Counted from the stretch's first letter, positions 8,599 to 18,536 are shown. The stretch: DNA of 64,000 nt from Chryseobacterium paridis (GCF_016595215.1 NZ_JAENHK010000008.1:186001-250000); one strand, 5' to 3'. Made by a program: numbers and translations. Notes: generated by a model not told the origin, from the letters alone.

Positions 8599-9786
8599 TT
8601 ACTCTTCATTGTCTTCATCAATAAATCTGTTTTTCTTGGAGCTTATGCTTAATATAACAACTCCTAAAACTGCTGATAAAAACGAAGCAATCAGAATCGC
8701 AAATTTAGCTTCATCCTGAATCTCAATTTGATCTTTAAATGAAAGCAAGGCAATAAAAATCGACATTGTAAAACCAATTCCAGCCAATAAACCTACTCCC
8801 AGCATATGCGACCAGGTGCTGTTGTGTGGTAAAGAACTTAATCTGAGTTTGATAGCAATGAAAGAAAATAGATTGATACCAATGAGCTTTCCTATTACTA
8901 AACCAACAATAATTCCTAAGCCCAAAGTACTTGTCAAGCCTTCAACCATTCCATTATGAAATGTAATATTGGTATTTGTAAGAGCAAAAATAGGCATGAT
9001 AACGAAGCTTACAGGAATGTGCAATGTATGTTCTAACTTTTCTAAAGGTGAGATCTGGACATTTGATGCATTTGTTGGAATTGATAATGCTAACAGAACT
9101 CCCGCAATAGTCGCATGAATTCCAGAATGGTGTAAGAAATACCATAAAAATAACCCCGGAATAATGTAAAATATAAGTTTGGTAACTTTTAAAAAGTTTA
9201 AAAGAAACAATAAGATGGTAACCCCTAAAGAAAGAAGAAGGTACAGCCAATGGATCTGATCAGTATAAAAAATAGCAATAACTAATATGGCGCCAAGATC
9301 ATCAACGATAGCTAATGCCGCAAGAAAAATCTTAATGGAATTAGGGATTTTACTTCCCAGCATGGAAATCAAAGCTAATGAGAAAGCAATATCCGTAGCC
9401 ATTGGGATTCCCCATCCGTTCCCATACTCTGTACCTGAGTTAAACATTGTATAGATTGTTGCCGGAACAAGCATTCCGCCAATAGCGGCGAATATGGGAA
9501 GCGATGCATTTTTAAAAGATGAAAGTTCGCCCTCTACAAGTTCCCTTTTTATTTCTAAACCTACAAGAAGAAAGAAAACAGCCATCAGTCCATCATTGAT
9601 CCAGATATGTATGGGATATTTCAGATCAAAAAGATCAGTACCCGTTTCCTGGTCCAGCCAGTTTTGAAAACCACTTCCTAATCCTGAATTAGCGATCAGT
9701 AAGGAGAGAATGACACAAAAAATAAGGATAATTCCTGAAGATTGACTGCTATTAAAAAATTTTTTAAAATAAATAGATAAATTCAT
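8599..9786 (-). CDS. nhaA: Na+/H+ antiporter NhaA
   Basis: Inner-membrane sodium/proton antiporter that expels Na+ at alkaline pH; 395 residues and about 12 helices. Diagnostic stretches are GLEIKRELVEGELSSFKNA near the start, the unwound-helix motif MATDIAFSLA and the ion-binding Asp pair in LAIVDDLGAILVIA (about residues 161-162). The late LGVGLLAGIGFTMSIFIA block is also typical. Its start codon lies two bases after the end of relA/spoT on the same strand, so the two are almost certainly one operon with nhaA second. Confidence 0.96.
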   Translation of the reverse strand: MNLSIYFKKFFNSSQSSGIILIFCVILSLLIANSGLGSGFQNWLDQETGTDLFDLKYPIHIWINDGLMAVFFLLVGLEIKRELVEGELSSFKNASLPIFAAIGGMLVPATIYTMFNSGTEYGNGWGIPMATDIAFSLALISMLGSKIPNSIKIFLAALAIVDDLGAILVIAIFYTDQIHWLYLLLSLGVTILLFLLNFLKVTKLIFYIIPGLFLWYFLHHSGIHATIAGVLLALSIPTNASNVQISPLEKLEHTLHIPVSFVIMPIFALTNTNITFHNGMVEGLTSTLGLGIIVGLVIGKLIGINLFSFIAIKLRLSSLPHNSTWSHMLGVGLLAGIGFTMSIFIALLSFKDQIEIQDEAKFAILIASFLSAVLGVVILSISSKKNRFIDEDNEE

Positions 9787-9788
9787 GT

Positions 9789-11999
9789 CTAAGATTGTAA
9801 TCGTCTCACCCTCGAAACTCCGTTAATATTTTTAAGTTTTTTAAAGGTCTCTTCAAGCTGTCCTTTATTTTTAACCTCTAGAATGATATTACCCATGAAC
9901 ACTCCATTATTGGATTCGATAGATAGACTTTTCATATCCATTCCCATGGTGCCACTGATCACAGCTGTAATGTCATTGATCATTCCCATTCTGTCCAAAC
10001 CTTCAATTTCAATTTTCACTCTGTTTTTGAAGCTTTCTGCATTCACCCATTTTGCAGGAATGACACGGTAGTCATATTGAGCTCTCAGATTGATAGCATT
10101 CGGACAATTATCGCTGTGTACCTTTATTCCATCAGAAATGGTAATAAATCCGAAAATTTTATCTCCCGGAATTACGGTACAACATTTTGCGTAGCTGTAG
10201 TTCAGTTTTTCCTCATCTTTTCCAAAGACGATCATATCCAGGTTTTGTTCCTTCGGTTCTTCGTAATGGACATTTTTAGTAGGGGACTTCCTGAATCTTG
10301 AAAGTAAGTTGTTGAATACGTTTTTACTTTCGATATATTTTCTTAAACTGCTTACATCCAGTTCATTGCTTTGGAATTTTAAGAATAGCTCCTGAGATGT
10401 TTTTAAATTAAAGAACTTTTGAAGTTTATTGACTTCTTCATCATTAAAATTAATTTTTGCATGACGAAGTTTTCGTTGTAAAATTTCTTTTCCTTCCTCT
10501 ACCAACTGATTTTTCTGCGAATTCAGATAACTTTTAATCTTAGATTTCGCCTTCGAGGTTACAACAAATTCAAGCCAGTCCGATTTTGGTTTTTGATTTT
10601 GTGAAGATAAAATATCTACCTGATCTCCATTCTGAAGGACATAGGAGATAGGCACCAATTTACCATTGATCTTTGCCCCTAGACATTTCATTCCCAAATC
10701 AGAGTGTACAGAAAAAGCAAAATCCAGTGCGGTAGCATTGGTTGGAAGAATTTTAATTTCACCTTTTGGAGTGAATACAAAAACTTCTTTAGAATATAAA
10801 TTAAGTTTGATATTATCTAAAAGCTCAGAGGTAGAAAGATTCTGTTGCTGTTCCAGAACATCACGGATTTCAGTAACCCATCTTTCAAAATTCCGGTCAT
10901 CAGTACTTTGCTTATAACCTTCTTTATATTTATAATGAGCAGCCACCCCTTTTTCTGCAATCTCGTCCATTCTTTCTGAACGAATCTGCACCTCGATCCA
11001 CTTTTTATCAGGTCCTAATACCGTAAGATGTAAACTTTCGTATCCGGTAGAGCGGGGTTGGGTGATCCAGTCACGCATTCTTGAAGGATTGCTGTGGTAT
11101 ACATCTGTTACGATAGAATAGATTTTCCAGGCAAGAAATTTCTCATTCTTTGCATCCGATTTATAAATAATCCTGATAGCATAGTTATCAAAAACCTCTT
11201 CAAAAGAAACGCCTTGTTTAAGCATTTTCCTGTAAATTGAAGACACTGCTTTTGCGCGTCCTTTTATACTAAAGTTTAATCCTTCTTCTTTTAATCTTTC
11301 AGAAACTTCTTTTTTGAATTCCTCAATATATTTTTCCCTGTTTTCCTTAGCAAGTTCAAGCTTTTCAGTGATCTCATTGAAAATTTCGGGATTGTTATAT
11401 TTTAAAGAAAGATCTTCAAGTTCGGATTTGATGTTATATAATCCCAGACGGTGGGCCATCGGAGCATAGATATACACAGTCTCCGAAGCAATTTTCTTTT
11501 GCTTATCCGGAGTCATACTTTCTAAGGTCCGCATATTATGAAGACGGTCTGCAATTTTGATAAGAATAACCCTGAAATCTTCGGAAAGTGTTAATAATAA
11601 CTTTCTGTAATTTTCAGATTGTACAGAAATATTCTGATGGTTCATGATGGAGATTTTGGTCAATCCATTCACGATATTGGCTATCTTTTCTCCAAAGATT
11701 TTTTTAATGTCTTCGTAGGTATAGTCAGAATCTTCAATAACGTCATGTAGTAGTGCACAGGCGATGGAAGTTGCTCCCAAACCGATTTCTGTCGCCACAA
11801 TTTTGGCTACGGCAATGGGGTGGTAAATGTAAGGTTCCCCAGATTTTCTCCTTTGATCCTTGTGTGCATCTAAAGCAATATCAAATGCTCTACGAATGAG
11901 TTTGTTATTTTCCTCATCCAAAGTCCTGTAGGTATTAGAAATCAGATCCTTATATCTTGCAAGTATTTCTTTATTCTCCTGTTCTAAGTCGTAACTCAT
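9789..11999 (-). CDS. relA: Bifunctional (p)ppGpp synthetase/hydrolase (RSH, RelA/SpoT family)
   Basis: A 736-residue stringent-response enzyme that makes and degrades (p)ppGpp. Domains in order: HD hydrolase (about 45-200) with RKSGEPYIYHP, the catalytic LLHDVIEDS and RLHNMRTLESM, all of which look intact; synthetase (about 245-370) with GRAKAVSSIYRKM, PRSTGYESLHLTV and WIEVQIRSERMDEIAE; TGS (about 405-465, VFVFTPKGEIKILP); and a C-terminal ACT domain (about 660-736). With both catalytic halves conserved it is expected to be bifunctional, as in Rel/SpoT. It is first in an operon with nhaA. The 110-base gap upstream holds the terminator of the preceding - strand gene. Confidence 0.96.
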   Translation of the reverse strand: MSYDLEQENKEILARYKDLISNTYRTLDEENNKLIRRAFDIALDAHKDQRRKSGEPYIYHPIAVAKIVATEIGLGATSIACALLHDVIEDSDYTYEDIKKIFGEKIANIVNGLTKISIMNHQNISVQSENYRKLLLTLSEDFRVILIKIADRLHNMRTLESMTPDKQKKIASETVYIYAPMAHRLGLYNIKSELEDLSLKYNNPEIFNEITEKLELAKENREKYIEEFKKEVSERLKEEGLNFSIKGRAKAVSSIYRKMLKQGVSFEEVFDNYAIRIIYKSDAKNEKFLAWKIYSIVTDVYHSNPSRMRDWITQPRSTGYESLHLTVLGPDKKWIEVQIRSERMDEIAEKGVAAHYKYKEGYKQSTDDRNFERWVTEIRDVLEQQQNLSTSELLDNIKLNLYSKEVFVFTPKGEIKILPTNATALDFAFSVHSDLGMKCLGAKINGKLVPISYVLQNGDQVDILSSQNQKPKSDWLEFVVTSKAKSKIKSYLNSQKNQLVEEGKEILQRKLRHAKINFNDEEVNKLQKFFNLKTSQELFLKFQSNELDVSSLRKYIESKNVFNNLLSRFRKSPTKNVHYEEPKEQNLDMIVFGKDEEKLNYSYAKCCTVIPGDKIFGFITISDGIKVHSDNCPNAINLRAQYDYRVIPAKWVNAESFKNRVKIEIEGLDRMGMINDITAVISGTMGMDMKSLSIESNNGVFMGNIILEVKNKGQLEETFKKLKNINGVSRVRRLQS

Positions 12000-12057
12000 T
12001 TGTGTAAATGCCTATAATTAAACGAAAATACGAAAATTTTCCCAGTTTTCAAATTAC

Positions 12058-12086
12058 AAAAAATCCGTAGAATAGTCTACGGATTT
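12058..12086 (-). terminator. Terminator of the small stress-like gene
   Basis: Read on the - strand, a perfect 11-bp stem (12086-12076 with 12071-12061) with a 4-base loop runs into a short T tract. It lies 24 bases past the stop of the gene at 12110-12475 and before relA/spoT. Confidence 0.8.
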
Positions 12087-12109
12087 CCGGTTATTAGATT
12101 TTAGTTTTA

Positions 12110-12475
12110 TTAGAATTTTACCTCGGAGTCGATGCCATGGCTTGAACCTTTGATCTTGACATCCGGGCTATTATGAATTTCAGCCCTATTTCGGGCATCA
12201 ATATATTTTTTTAAATTATGATATTCTGCCTGTTCAATTCCCATATTTTCGAATAGATAGGTCTTTACAACAGCATTTTGATTAAAAATATTTCGGGCAT
12301 TATCTGTCTGATCAGGATCGTTTACAGCAACGCTGGCTAAATATTGGGAGCTGTGATGATGATCGTCAAGATATACGATATAATCTGAGTTTCCAAAACC
12401 AGAACTTTCCAGGTCCGTTTCGAGTTTCTTATAATCACTGTGAGATTGAAATAATCCGGCTAATATTTTTGTCAT
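12110..12475 (-). CDS. Small conserved protein, possibly YflT-like stress protein
   Basis: A 121-residue soluble protein. The first half (MTKILAGLFQSHSDYKKLET, then SSGFGNSDYIVYL) resembles the fold of general-stress proteins in which a flexible Asp/Glu-rich strand follows an "add/subtract to the element" helix; this similarity is by eye only. A His cluster (DDHHHSSQYL) sits near residue 40, and the second half is helical with HNLKKYIDARNRAEIHN. No catalytic site is evident. A TTG at 12511 would extend it by 12 residues, but the ATG at 12475 is the natural start. It is monocistronic with its own terminator. Confidence 0.7.
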   Translation of the reverse strand: MTKILAGLFQSHSDYKKLETDLESSGFGNSDYIVYLDDHHHSSQYLASVAVNDPDQTDNARNIFNQNAVVKTYLFENMGIEQAEYHNLKKYIDARNRAEIHNSPDVKIKGSSHGIDSEVKF

Positions 12476-12722
12476 GATCGTGTGTTTTAAATTTGTACTT
12501 AAAGGTAGCAATTAAATTTTAAATTATTTGAATAAAATTCAACAAAATTCAATATATATTGTTTTATCTATAATGTAATATGGGGATATTTGATGATTTC
12601 TATCAATCAATTGTTTGAATTGATATGATGTTTGTAGTTGATAGACAGAATTATGAATTATCTCGAAGTGTATTGCGTACTTATTTTAAAAATCTCAAAT
12701 TTGTTTTCAAAATTAATATACC

Positions 12723-13982
12723 ATGAAGAAAATTTTACTTGTTTTTTCTTTATTATCAATGTCGTTGCAGGCACAAGTATACAACTGGACAACGTTCTCT
12801 TATCCTCCTGGAAATGGGGCGGGAAGATATGATGATGTATTCTTCCTTAATGAAAATCTGGGTTGGGCTGCCCGTGGAGGCAATGGAGCTGTTTTTAAAA
12901 CAACAGACGCCGGGAACAGCTGGATTCAGCAAACGGTAAGTACTACCCCCAATGAATATTACAGGAATATTGAATTTTTAAATGAAAATATTGGTTTCCT
13001 GGGAACACTCAATAATAATTTTTATAAAACGACTGATGGCGGAAATTCATGGCAAAGAGTTAATAATATAACTCCTTATCCGCAGGGTATCTGTGGTCTG
13101 GACTGTGTTGGGACTTCTACAGTCTATGGTTGTGGGGCGTGGTTTTATCCAGCCTATATTATAAAATCAACGGATAGTGGAAATACGTGGCAGTATATTG
13201 ATATGTCAGCCTATGCGACTGCATTGGTTGAGGTTACATTTGTCGATGAAAATATTGGTTTTGCAGGAGGAAGTGATGATGATGGAGCTGTAGTTCTTAA
13301 AACGACCGATGGAGGCACAAGCTGGACAAAAATTTACAACAGCAATATTCCATTTGAATATGTCTGGAAACTGCAGCTTTTGGATAACAAGATATTTTGT
13401 TCTATTGAAGCAGAATCTCCAAATACGGGAAGATTATTGAAATCATTGAATGGTGGATTGACCTGGGAAACCAAAGACTTCCCTGACACTTTTGTGCAGG
13501 CTGTAGGTTTTACTTCAGCAACTCATGGTTGGATGGGTGGTCATAATACAGGTTTTTATGAGACCTTTAATGGTGGAGATACATGGACGAATACCGGAGT
13601 GGGAGGGACTTTGAATAGAATATTTTTTGTTAATAATAATGTTGCCTATGCAGCGGGGACAGGTATTTATAAAATGACTGTCGGGAATTTAGGAACGCAC
13701 GAAACTGAAAATAATAACTTGGAGAGAAAGCTTCAAATTGATGTTGCTCCAAATCCTGTTAAAGATAAACTCAATCTGAATATTCATTTTGAGCATTCTG
13801 ATCATATTATCATTGGGTTGTATGACATATCCGGAAAGTTCATCACTAATATTCTGAAAGATGATATCAGTGGGAAAGGATTGAAAAAATATTTCTTAGA
13901 TTTTAATTATCCGAAAGGAAACTATTTACTCAATGTACATTCCAATCTTGGAAGGCAGGCTATAAAAATTATAAAGGAATAA
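12723..13982 (+). CDS. T9SS-exported BNR/YCF48-type repeat protein
   Basis: A 419-residue secreted protein. A signal peptide (MKKILLVFSLLSMSLQAQ) leads into about six beta-propeller-like repeats with the Asp-box-like pattern KTTDGGNSW (variants KTTDAGNSW, KSTDSGNTW, KTTDGGTSW, KSLNGGLTW, ETFNGGDTW), each followed by a strand ending in GFAGG or GWMGG. Residues about 340-419 form a type A C-terminal sorting domain (VAPNPVKDKLNLN, LYDISGKFI, KGNYLLNVHS, IKIIKE), so the protein should leave the cell through the type IX secretion system. The propeller type resembles YCF48/photosystem II assembly-like and sialidase-like repeats; no enzyme activity can be claimed. Confidence 0.9.
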   Translation: MKKILLVFSLLSMSLQAQVYNWTTFSYPPGNGAGRYDDVFFLNENLGWAARGGNGAVFKTTDAGNSWIQQTVSTTPNEYYRNIEFLNENIGFLGTLNNNFYKTTDGGNSWQRVNNITPYPQGICGLDCVGTSTVYGCGAWFYPAYIIKSTDSGNTWQYIDMSAYATALVEVTFVDENIGFAGGSDDDGAVVLKTTDGGTSWTKIYNSNIPFEYVWKLQLLDNKIFCSIEAESPNTGRLLKSLNGGLTWETKDFPDTFVQAVGFTSATHGWMGGHNTGFYETFNGGDTWTNTGVGGTLNRIFFVNNNVAYAAGTGIYKMTVGNLGTHETENNNLERKLQIDVAPNPVKDKLNLNIHFEHSDHIIIGLYDISGKFITNILKDDISGKGLKKYFLDFNYPKGNYLLNVHSNLGRQAIKIIKE

Positions 13983-13988
13983 ATTCTA

Positions 13989-14031
13989 AAAATACAAGAG
14001 GCGTAGAAATTTTCTACGCCTCTTGTATTTT
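13989..14031. terminator. Bidirectional terminator with 21-bp perfect stem
   Basis: Bases 13989-14009 pair without mismatch with 14011-14031 around a minimal centre, between the convergent T9SS protein and acs genes. A and T runs flank it on both strands. Confidence 0.9.
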
Positions 14032-14047
14032 GATGAGTATTAAAAGA

Positions 14048-15958
14048 CTAATCTAATCTTTCATTTTTAATTTCTTCTACTATTTCCGGATTCAGTAAGG
14101 TTGAAATATCTCCAAAGTTGCTGAAATCTCCTTCTGCAATCTTTCTTAAGATTCTACGCATAATTTTCCCGGAACGTGTTTTAGGAAGACCTGAGACAAA
14201 TTGGATTTTATCCAGTTTAGCAATTGGACCAATTTGGTCAGCAATTAATTGATTGATCTCTTTCTTAAGGTTTTCTTTATCGCGGCTTTCTCCTGTTTCT
14301 TTAAGCATAACATAGCCATACAAAGCATTTCCTTTAATATCATGAGGATATCCTACGATAGCAGATTCTGCAACGGCCGGATGCTGGTTGATGCTGTCCT
14401 CAATAGGAGCAGTTCCTAAATTATGCCCGGAAACAATAATTACATCATCCACACGGCCTGTAATTCTGTAATAGCCCACTTCATCCCTTAAAGCACCATC
14501 ACCCGTAAAATATTTCCCTGGAAAAGCCGTAAAATAAGTCTCCTTATATCTTTGGTGATCACCCCAGATCGTTCTGGCAATTCCCGGCCATGGAAAACGG
14601 ATACAAAGATTTCCCGTTACCTGATTTCCTGTAATCTCATTGCGTTTATCATCCATTAAGACAGGCTGAACACCAGGTAATGGTAGGGTCGCGTACGTCG
14701 GCTTGGTAGGTGTTATAAATGGAAGTGGTGAGATCATGATTCCTCCGGTTTCTGTCTGCCACCATGTATCTACAATGGGACATTTTTTTCTTCCGACATG
14801 ATCATTGAACCAATGCCATGCTTCGTCGTTAATAGGTTCTCCAACAGATCCTATTACTTTTAAGGTACTTAAATCATGTTTATCCACCCATTCAGCACTT
14901 TCTTTTGCTAAAGAACGGATAGCAGTAGGAGCAGTATAAAACTGAGTAATTTTATGCTTCTCAATAACGTCCCAGAATCTGTCCGGTTCAGGATAGGTAG
15001 GCACGCCTTCAAAGATCACTGTTGTAGCTCCATTCAATAATGGTCCATAGAGGATGTAGGAGTGTCCTGTGATCCAACCAATATCTGCTGTACACCAGTA
15101 AATATCATTTTCCTGGTAGTTGAAAATATTTTTGAAGGTATAGGCGGTATATACCATGTATCCGGCACAAGTATGAAGCATTCCTTTTGGTTTTCCTGTA
15201 GATCCAGAAGTGTAAAGGATAAATAAAGGATCTTCTGCATCCATGATGACGGTAACGAAATCAGGAGAAGCTTTTTCGTAGAGCTCGGACATCCAATAGT
15301 CTCTGCCTTCCTTCATTTTTATTTCGTTATGGGTTCTTTTTACGACCAATACTTTTTCGATAGTAGGTGTTTTTTCAAGTGCCTCATCCACGATGGTTTT
15401 CAGGTCTAATACTTTGCTTCCTCTATAGCTTCCATCGGAAGTGATAACTAATTTTGCTTCACAGTCATTTACTCTTGAAGCAACCGCATTCGCTGAGAAG
15501 CCTGCAAAAATGACAGAATGTACAGCACCTAATTTTGCACAAGCAAGCATCGTAATGGCTAATTCTGGGATCATCGGAAGATAAATACAAACACGATCCC
15601 CCTTTTCGACACCCATTTCTTTTAAAACATTCGCTGTTTTATTGACACGGGTATAGAGTTCATTATAAGAAATGTGTTCTGCTTTTTCTTTTGGATCATT
15701 CGGTTCCCAGATGATAGCTGTTTTATCTCCTCTTTCATTCAGGTGCCTGTCGATGCAGTTTTTTGTAATATTTAATTTAGCATTCTTAAACCAAGTGATC
15801 TTTGCCTCGTTCATGTCATACTTAACCACTTTGCTCCATCTTTGATACCACACAAAATTTTGATCAGCTATTTTATCCCAGAATTTTTTAGGATTTTTAA
15901 TAGACTTTTTATACTCCTCAAAATAATGTGGTAAATCTTCTATTAAGTAATTTCTCAT
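14048..15958 (-). CDS. acs: Acetate-CoA ligase (acetyl-CoA synthetase)
   Basis: A 636-residue AMP-forming enzyme that activates acetate to acetyl-CoA through an acetyl-adenylate. Visible motifs are the P-loop-like LYTSGSTGKPKGMLHT, DTWWQTETGGIMISPLPF with the Trp that limits the acyl pocket to acetate, the hinge region YFTGDGALRDEVGYYRITGR, and the C-terminal PKTRSGKIMRRILRK, whose Lys is the catalytic residue and a known acetylation site in the family. The length is standard. It lies 43 bases downstream of prpE on the same strand, in a locus with an acetate-type sensor kinase and transporters. Confidence 0.96.
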   Translation of the reverse strand: MRNYLIEDLPHYFEEYKKSIKNPKKFWDKIADQNFVWYQRWSKVVKYDMNEAKITWFKNAKLNITKNCIDRHLNERGDKTAIIWEPNDPKEKAEHISYNELYTRVNKTANVLKEMGVEKGDRVCIYLPMIPELAITMLACAKLGAVHSVIFAGFSANAVASRVNDCEAKLVITSDGSYRGSKVLDLKTIVDEALEKTPTIEKVLVVKRTHNEIKMKEGRDYWMSELYEKASPDFVTVIMDAEDPLFILYTSGSTGKPKGMLHTCAGYMVYTAYTFKNIFNYQENDIYWCTADIGWITGHSYILYGPLLNGATTVIFEGVPTYPEPDRFWDVIEKHKITQFYTAPTAIRSLAKESAEWVDKHDLSTLKVIGSVGEPINDEAWHWFNDHVGRKKCPIVDTWWQTETGGIMISPLPFITPTKPTYATLPLPGVQPVLMDDKRNEITGNQVTGNLCIRFPWPGIARTIWGDHQRYKETYFTAFPGKYFTGDGALRDEVGYYRITGRVDDVIIVSGHNLGTAPIEDSINQHPAVAESAIVGYPHDIKGNALYGYVMLKETGESRDKENLKKEINQLIADQIGPIAKLDKIQFVSGLPKTRSGKIMRRILRKIAEGDFSNFGDISTLLNPEIVEEIKNERLD

Positions 15959-16001
15959 ATCCCTTTTGTTTTTGAAATTTTATTGATATTTAAATTTATA
16001 T

Positions 16002-17894
16002 TTAATTTGTGAATTTTGCCCTGTAATCCACGATTTTTTCTTGTATTTCTGAAATAATCTGATCATCATCTATAGTGGATGGAACCTGAAATTCTTTACC
16101 ATCTAAAAGAGTTCTGATCAGTTTTCGTAAAATCTTTCCGGACCGTGTTTTGGGTAAGCGTTTGACAACCATGGCATTCTTTAAAAATGCAACAGCTCCT
16201 ATTTTCTCACGAACCATTTTGATAATATCTTTTTCAAGATCTTCTTCCGAAATTGCAGATCCGTTTTTTAAAACGACAGTTGCAAATGGAATTTGCCCTT
16301 TCAATTCGTTATCAATTCCTACGACAGCACATTCTGCGATTTCTGGATGGGAGGATACAATTTCCTCCATTTCTGAAGTAGAAAGCCTGTGTCCGGCCAC
16401 ATTAATCACATCATCCACTCTTCCGGTAATAAAGAAATAACCATCTTCATCCTGTATAGCTCCATCTCCGGAAAAATAATAACCATTATATTGTGATAAA
16501 TAGCTGTTTTCAAAACGTTCATTATCTTTCCAGATTCCTAAAAGAGAACCGGGAGGAAGAGGAAGTTTTATTACCAGATAGCCTTCCTGATGAGGATTGA
16601 GCTCAAATCCATTTTCATCAAAGATTTTGATATCATATCCGGGGATTGGTTTTCCGGCTGAAGCTCTTTTAATGGTATATTCATTATTGAAAGTCATCAA
16701 TCCAAGCATTGGCCAGCCTGATTCTGTCTGCCACCAATGATCAATAGCGGGAACTCCAATGTGTTCATTGAACCAATCAAGAGTAGCGACGTCACAGCGT
16801 TCACCAGCCAAAAACTGTTTTTTGAAATGGGAGAGATCGTATTTTTTGACCAGCTCTCCATCAGGATCTTCTTTCTTTATGGCTCTGATAGCAGTAGGAG
16901 CTGTAAACATAGCAGAAACTTTATATTCTGAGATAATCCGCCAGAAAGTTCCTGCATCTGGAGTCATAATAGGTTTTCCTTCAAAAATTATAGTTATATT
17001 ACGATTCAGTAAAGGTCCATAAACAGAAAAGCTATGTCCTACCGCCCATCCGAAATCAGATGCGGCCCAGTAGGTTTCATCAGGTTCGATTCCGTAGATG
17101 TATTTCATCGAAAATTTCAAAGCAGTCGCATATCCACCGGTATCCCGGGTTATTCCTTTGGGCTTTCCTGTCGTTCCTGAAGTGTATAATAAATAGAGAG
17201 GGTGTGTGGATTCTACAGGAATACATGCTGCGGGAGAGGACCGTTGAGTAAGTTCTTCATAGTCTATTAATCCATCAAACATTTCGTGCTGATTATCAAC
17301 GAGCCTGCGGTTATAAACAATAATATGTTCTACCTTATCCTGAGCTAATTCAATTGCTTTTTCCACCAATGGTAAATAAGGGATTCTTTTAGCAATTTCT
17401 ATTCCCGCAGTTGCTGTGATTAGTGCTTTGGGTTTACAGTCATCTATCCTTACCACAAGTTCGTGAGGTGCAAAGCCTCCAAAAACGACATTGTGTATTA
17501 CTCCAATTCTTGCACAAGCCAACATCGCAAAAAGTGTCTGAGGAATCATGGGCATGTAGATTACTGCTGTATCTCCTTTCTTTAAGCCTAAAGAAACCAG
17601 ACCTCCTGCAAATTTTGAGATCTCTTGCTGTGCCTGGCTGAATGTATATGTTTTTTTCTGCTCAGTGACAGGAGAATCATAAATAATTGCAATCTGATCT
17701 CCAAAACCATCTACAATGTGTTTGTCTATGCATAAATAACACATATTGAGTTTTCCATCAGAATACCATTCTGTGTAATTATTCTCGTTTTGTGAAAGAA
17801 TCTTGTTAGGAAATTCAAACCAGCTTATTTCCTGAGCTTGTTCCCTCCAGAAATTTTCTTTGTCTTCTATACTTCTTTTGAATAAATCGTTCAT
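16002..17894 (-). CDS. prpE: Propionyl-CoA synthetase-like acyl-CoA ligase
   Basis: A 630-residue AMP-forming ligase close to acs in architecture but of the PrpE/ACSS3 type. The adenylation motif is LYTSGTTGKPKGITRDTGGY, the pocket motif reads DHWWQTESGWPMLGLM (ESGWP, typical of propionyl-CoA synthetases, in place of ETGG), and the C-terminal motif is LPKTRSGKILRKLIR. It probably activates propionate or another short acyl acid in the cytoplasm; the exact chain length is not certain. It is likely co-transcribed with acs. The 276-base gap upstream holds the composite repeat. Confidence 0.88.
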   Translation of the reverse strand: MNDLFKRSIEDKENFWREQAQEISWFEFPNKILSQNENNYTEWYSDGKLNMCYLCIDKHIVDGFGDQIAIIYDSPVTEQKKTYTFSQAQQEISKFAGGLVSLGLKKGDTAVIYMPMIPQTLFAMLACARIGVIHNVVFGGFAPHELVVRIDDCKPKALITATAGIEIAKRIPYLPLVEKAIELAQDKVEHIIVYNRRLVDNQHEMFDGLIDYEELTQRSSPAACIPVESTHPLYLLYTSGTTGKPKGITRDTGGYATALKFSMKYIYGIEPDETYWAASDFGWAVGHSFSVYGPLLNRNITIIFEGKPIMTPDAGTFWRIISEYKVSAMFTAPTAIRAIKKEDPDGELVKKYDLSHFKKQFLAGERCDVATLDWFNEHIGVPAIDHWWQTESGWPMLGLMTFNNEYTIKRASAGKPIPGYDIKIFDENGFELNPHQEGYLVIKLPLPPGSLLGIWKDNERFENSYLSQYNGYYFSGDGAIQDEDGYFFITGRVDDVINVAGHRLSTSEMEEIVSSHPEIAECAVVGIDNELKGQIPFATVVLKNGSAISEEDLEKDIIKMVREKIGAVAFLKNAMVVKRLPKTRSGKILRKLIRTLLDGKEFQVPSTIDDDQIISEIQEKIVDYRAKFTN

Positions 17895-18165
17895 TTCTTA
17901 ATATTGTAAAATTGCAAAATCGATGAAAGGCAAAATCGCTTTTATATCAGTCAATAGTATAAAACCTTCATCTCTTAGTTTTGTAAAATTGCAAAATCGC
18001 AGAAAGGCGAAATCGCTTTTTACATTAGCCGATAATAAAGATTCTTCATCTTTTAATCTAAACCTACAATCCTAACACTTGGAATCCCGAACCCCGAATC
18101 TCGTAACCCGAACCTCGTAACTCGAATCTCTCAACTCTCCATTTTCAACTTTCAATTTTCCATTT
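17886..18165 (+). repeat. Composite intergenic repeat, site 2 (forward, most complete)
   Basis: The best example of the composite repeat. AAATTGC/AAATCGC words and two copies of the conserved core fill 17895-18075 (cores near 17935-17985 and 18010-18070, each with a CAATAGTA- or GATAATAAA-like block followed by CTTCATCT). Then come CCCGAACCCCGAATCTCGTA-type words (about 18090-18130) and finally TTTTCAACTTTCAATTTTCC-type words (18140-18165). It separates prpE from the response regulator. The first few bases overlap the prpE start codon region. Confidence 0.82.
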
Positions 18166-18170
18166 TTATC

Positions 18171-18536
18171 TCATCTCTCAAACATCTCCTCAATCTGCTG
18201 CTGCAATTTCTTAATCGAATAAGGTTTAGTAACATAAGCGTCTGCTCCCATTTCTAATCCCCTTTCAATGTCTTTCGGGTTGTTCTTTGCACTCAGGAAG
18301 ATCACTTTTGTATTTTTCAGGTTTTCTTGTTCTTTGATCATTTCTAAAGTACTGTATCCATCAAGATTTGGCATCATAATGTCTAACAGGATAACATCGG
18401 GAATCATTGTTTTCAAAAATTCCAATACCTCTGTACCGTCCCTGGCAATGAAAACATCATAGCCACTTTTTTTAAAACTATATTCTAACGACATTAAAAT
18501 CTTATGTTCATCATCCGCAATGATTATCTTTCTCAT
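18171..18536 (-). CDS. Response regulator, receiver domain only
   Basis: A 121-residue CheY-like receiver with no output domain. The acidic pair Asp8-Asp9 (IIADDEHK), phospho-acceptor Asp52 (VILLDIMMPN), Ser82 (IFLSAK) and Lys104 (VTKPYS) are all in place. It should be phosphorylated by the kinase encoded 4 bases upstream and act through a protein partner, not by binding DNA itself. An in-frame ATG at 18563 would overlap the kinase gene by 23 bases; the ATG at 18536 gives the standard receiver N-terminus and is preferred. Confidence 0.93.
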   Translation of the reverse strand: MRKIIIADDEHKILMSLEYSFKKSGYDVFIARDGTEVLEFLKTMIPDVILLDIMMPNLDGYSTLEMIKEQENLKNTKVIFLSAKNNPKDIERGLEMGADAYVTKPYSIKKLQQQIEEMFER

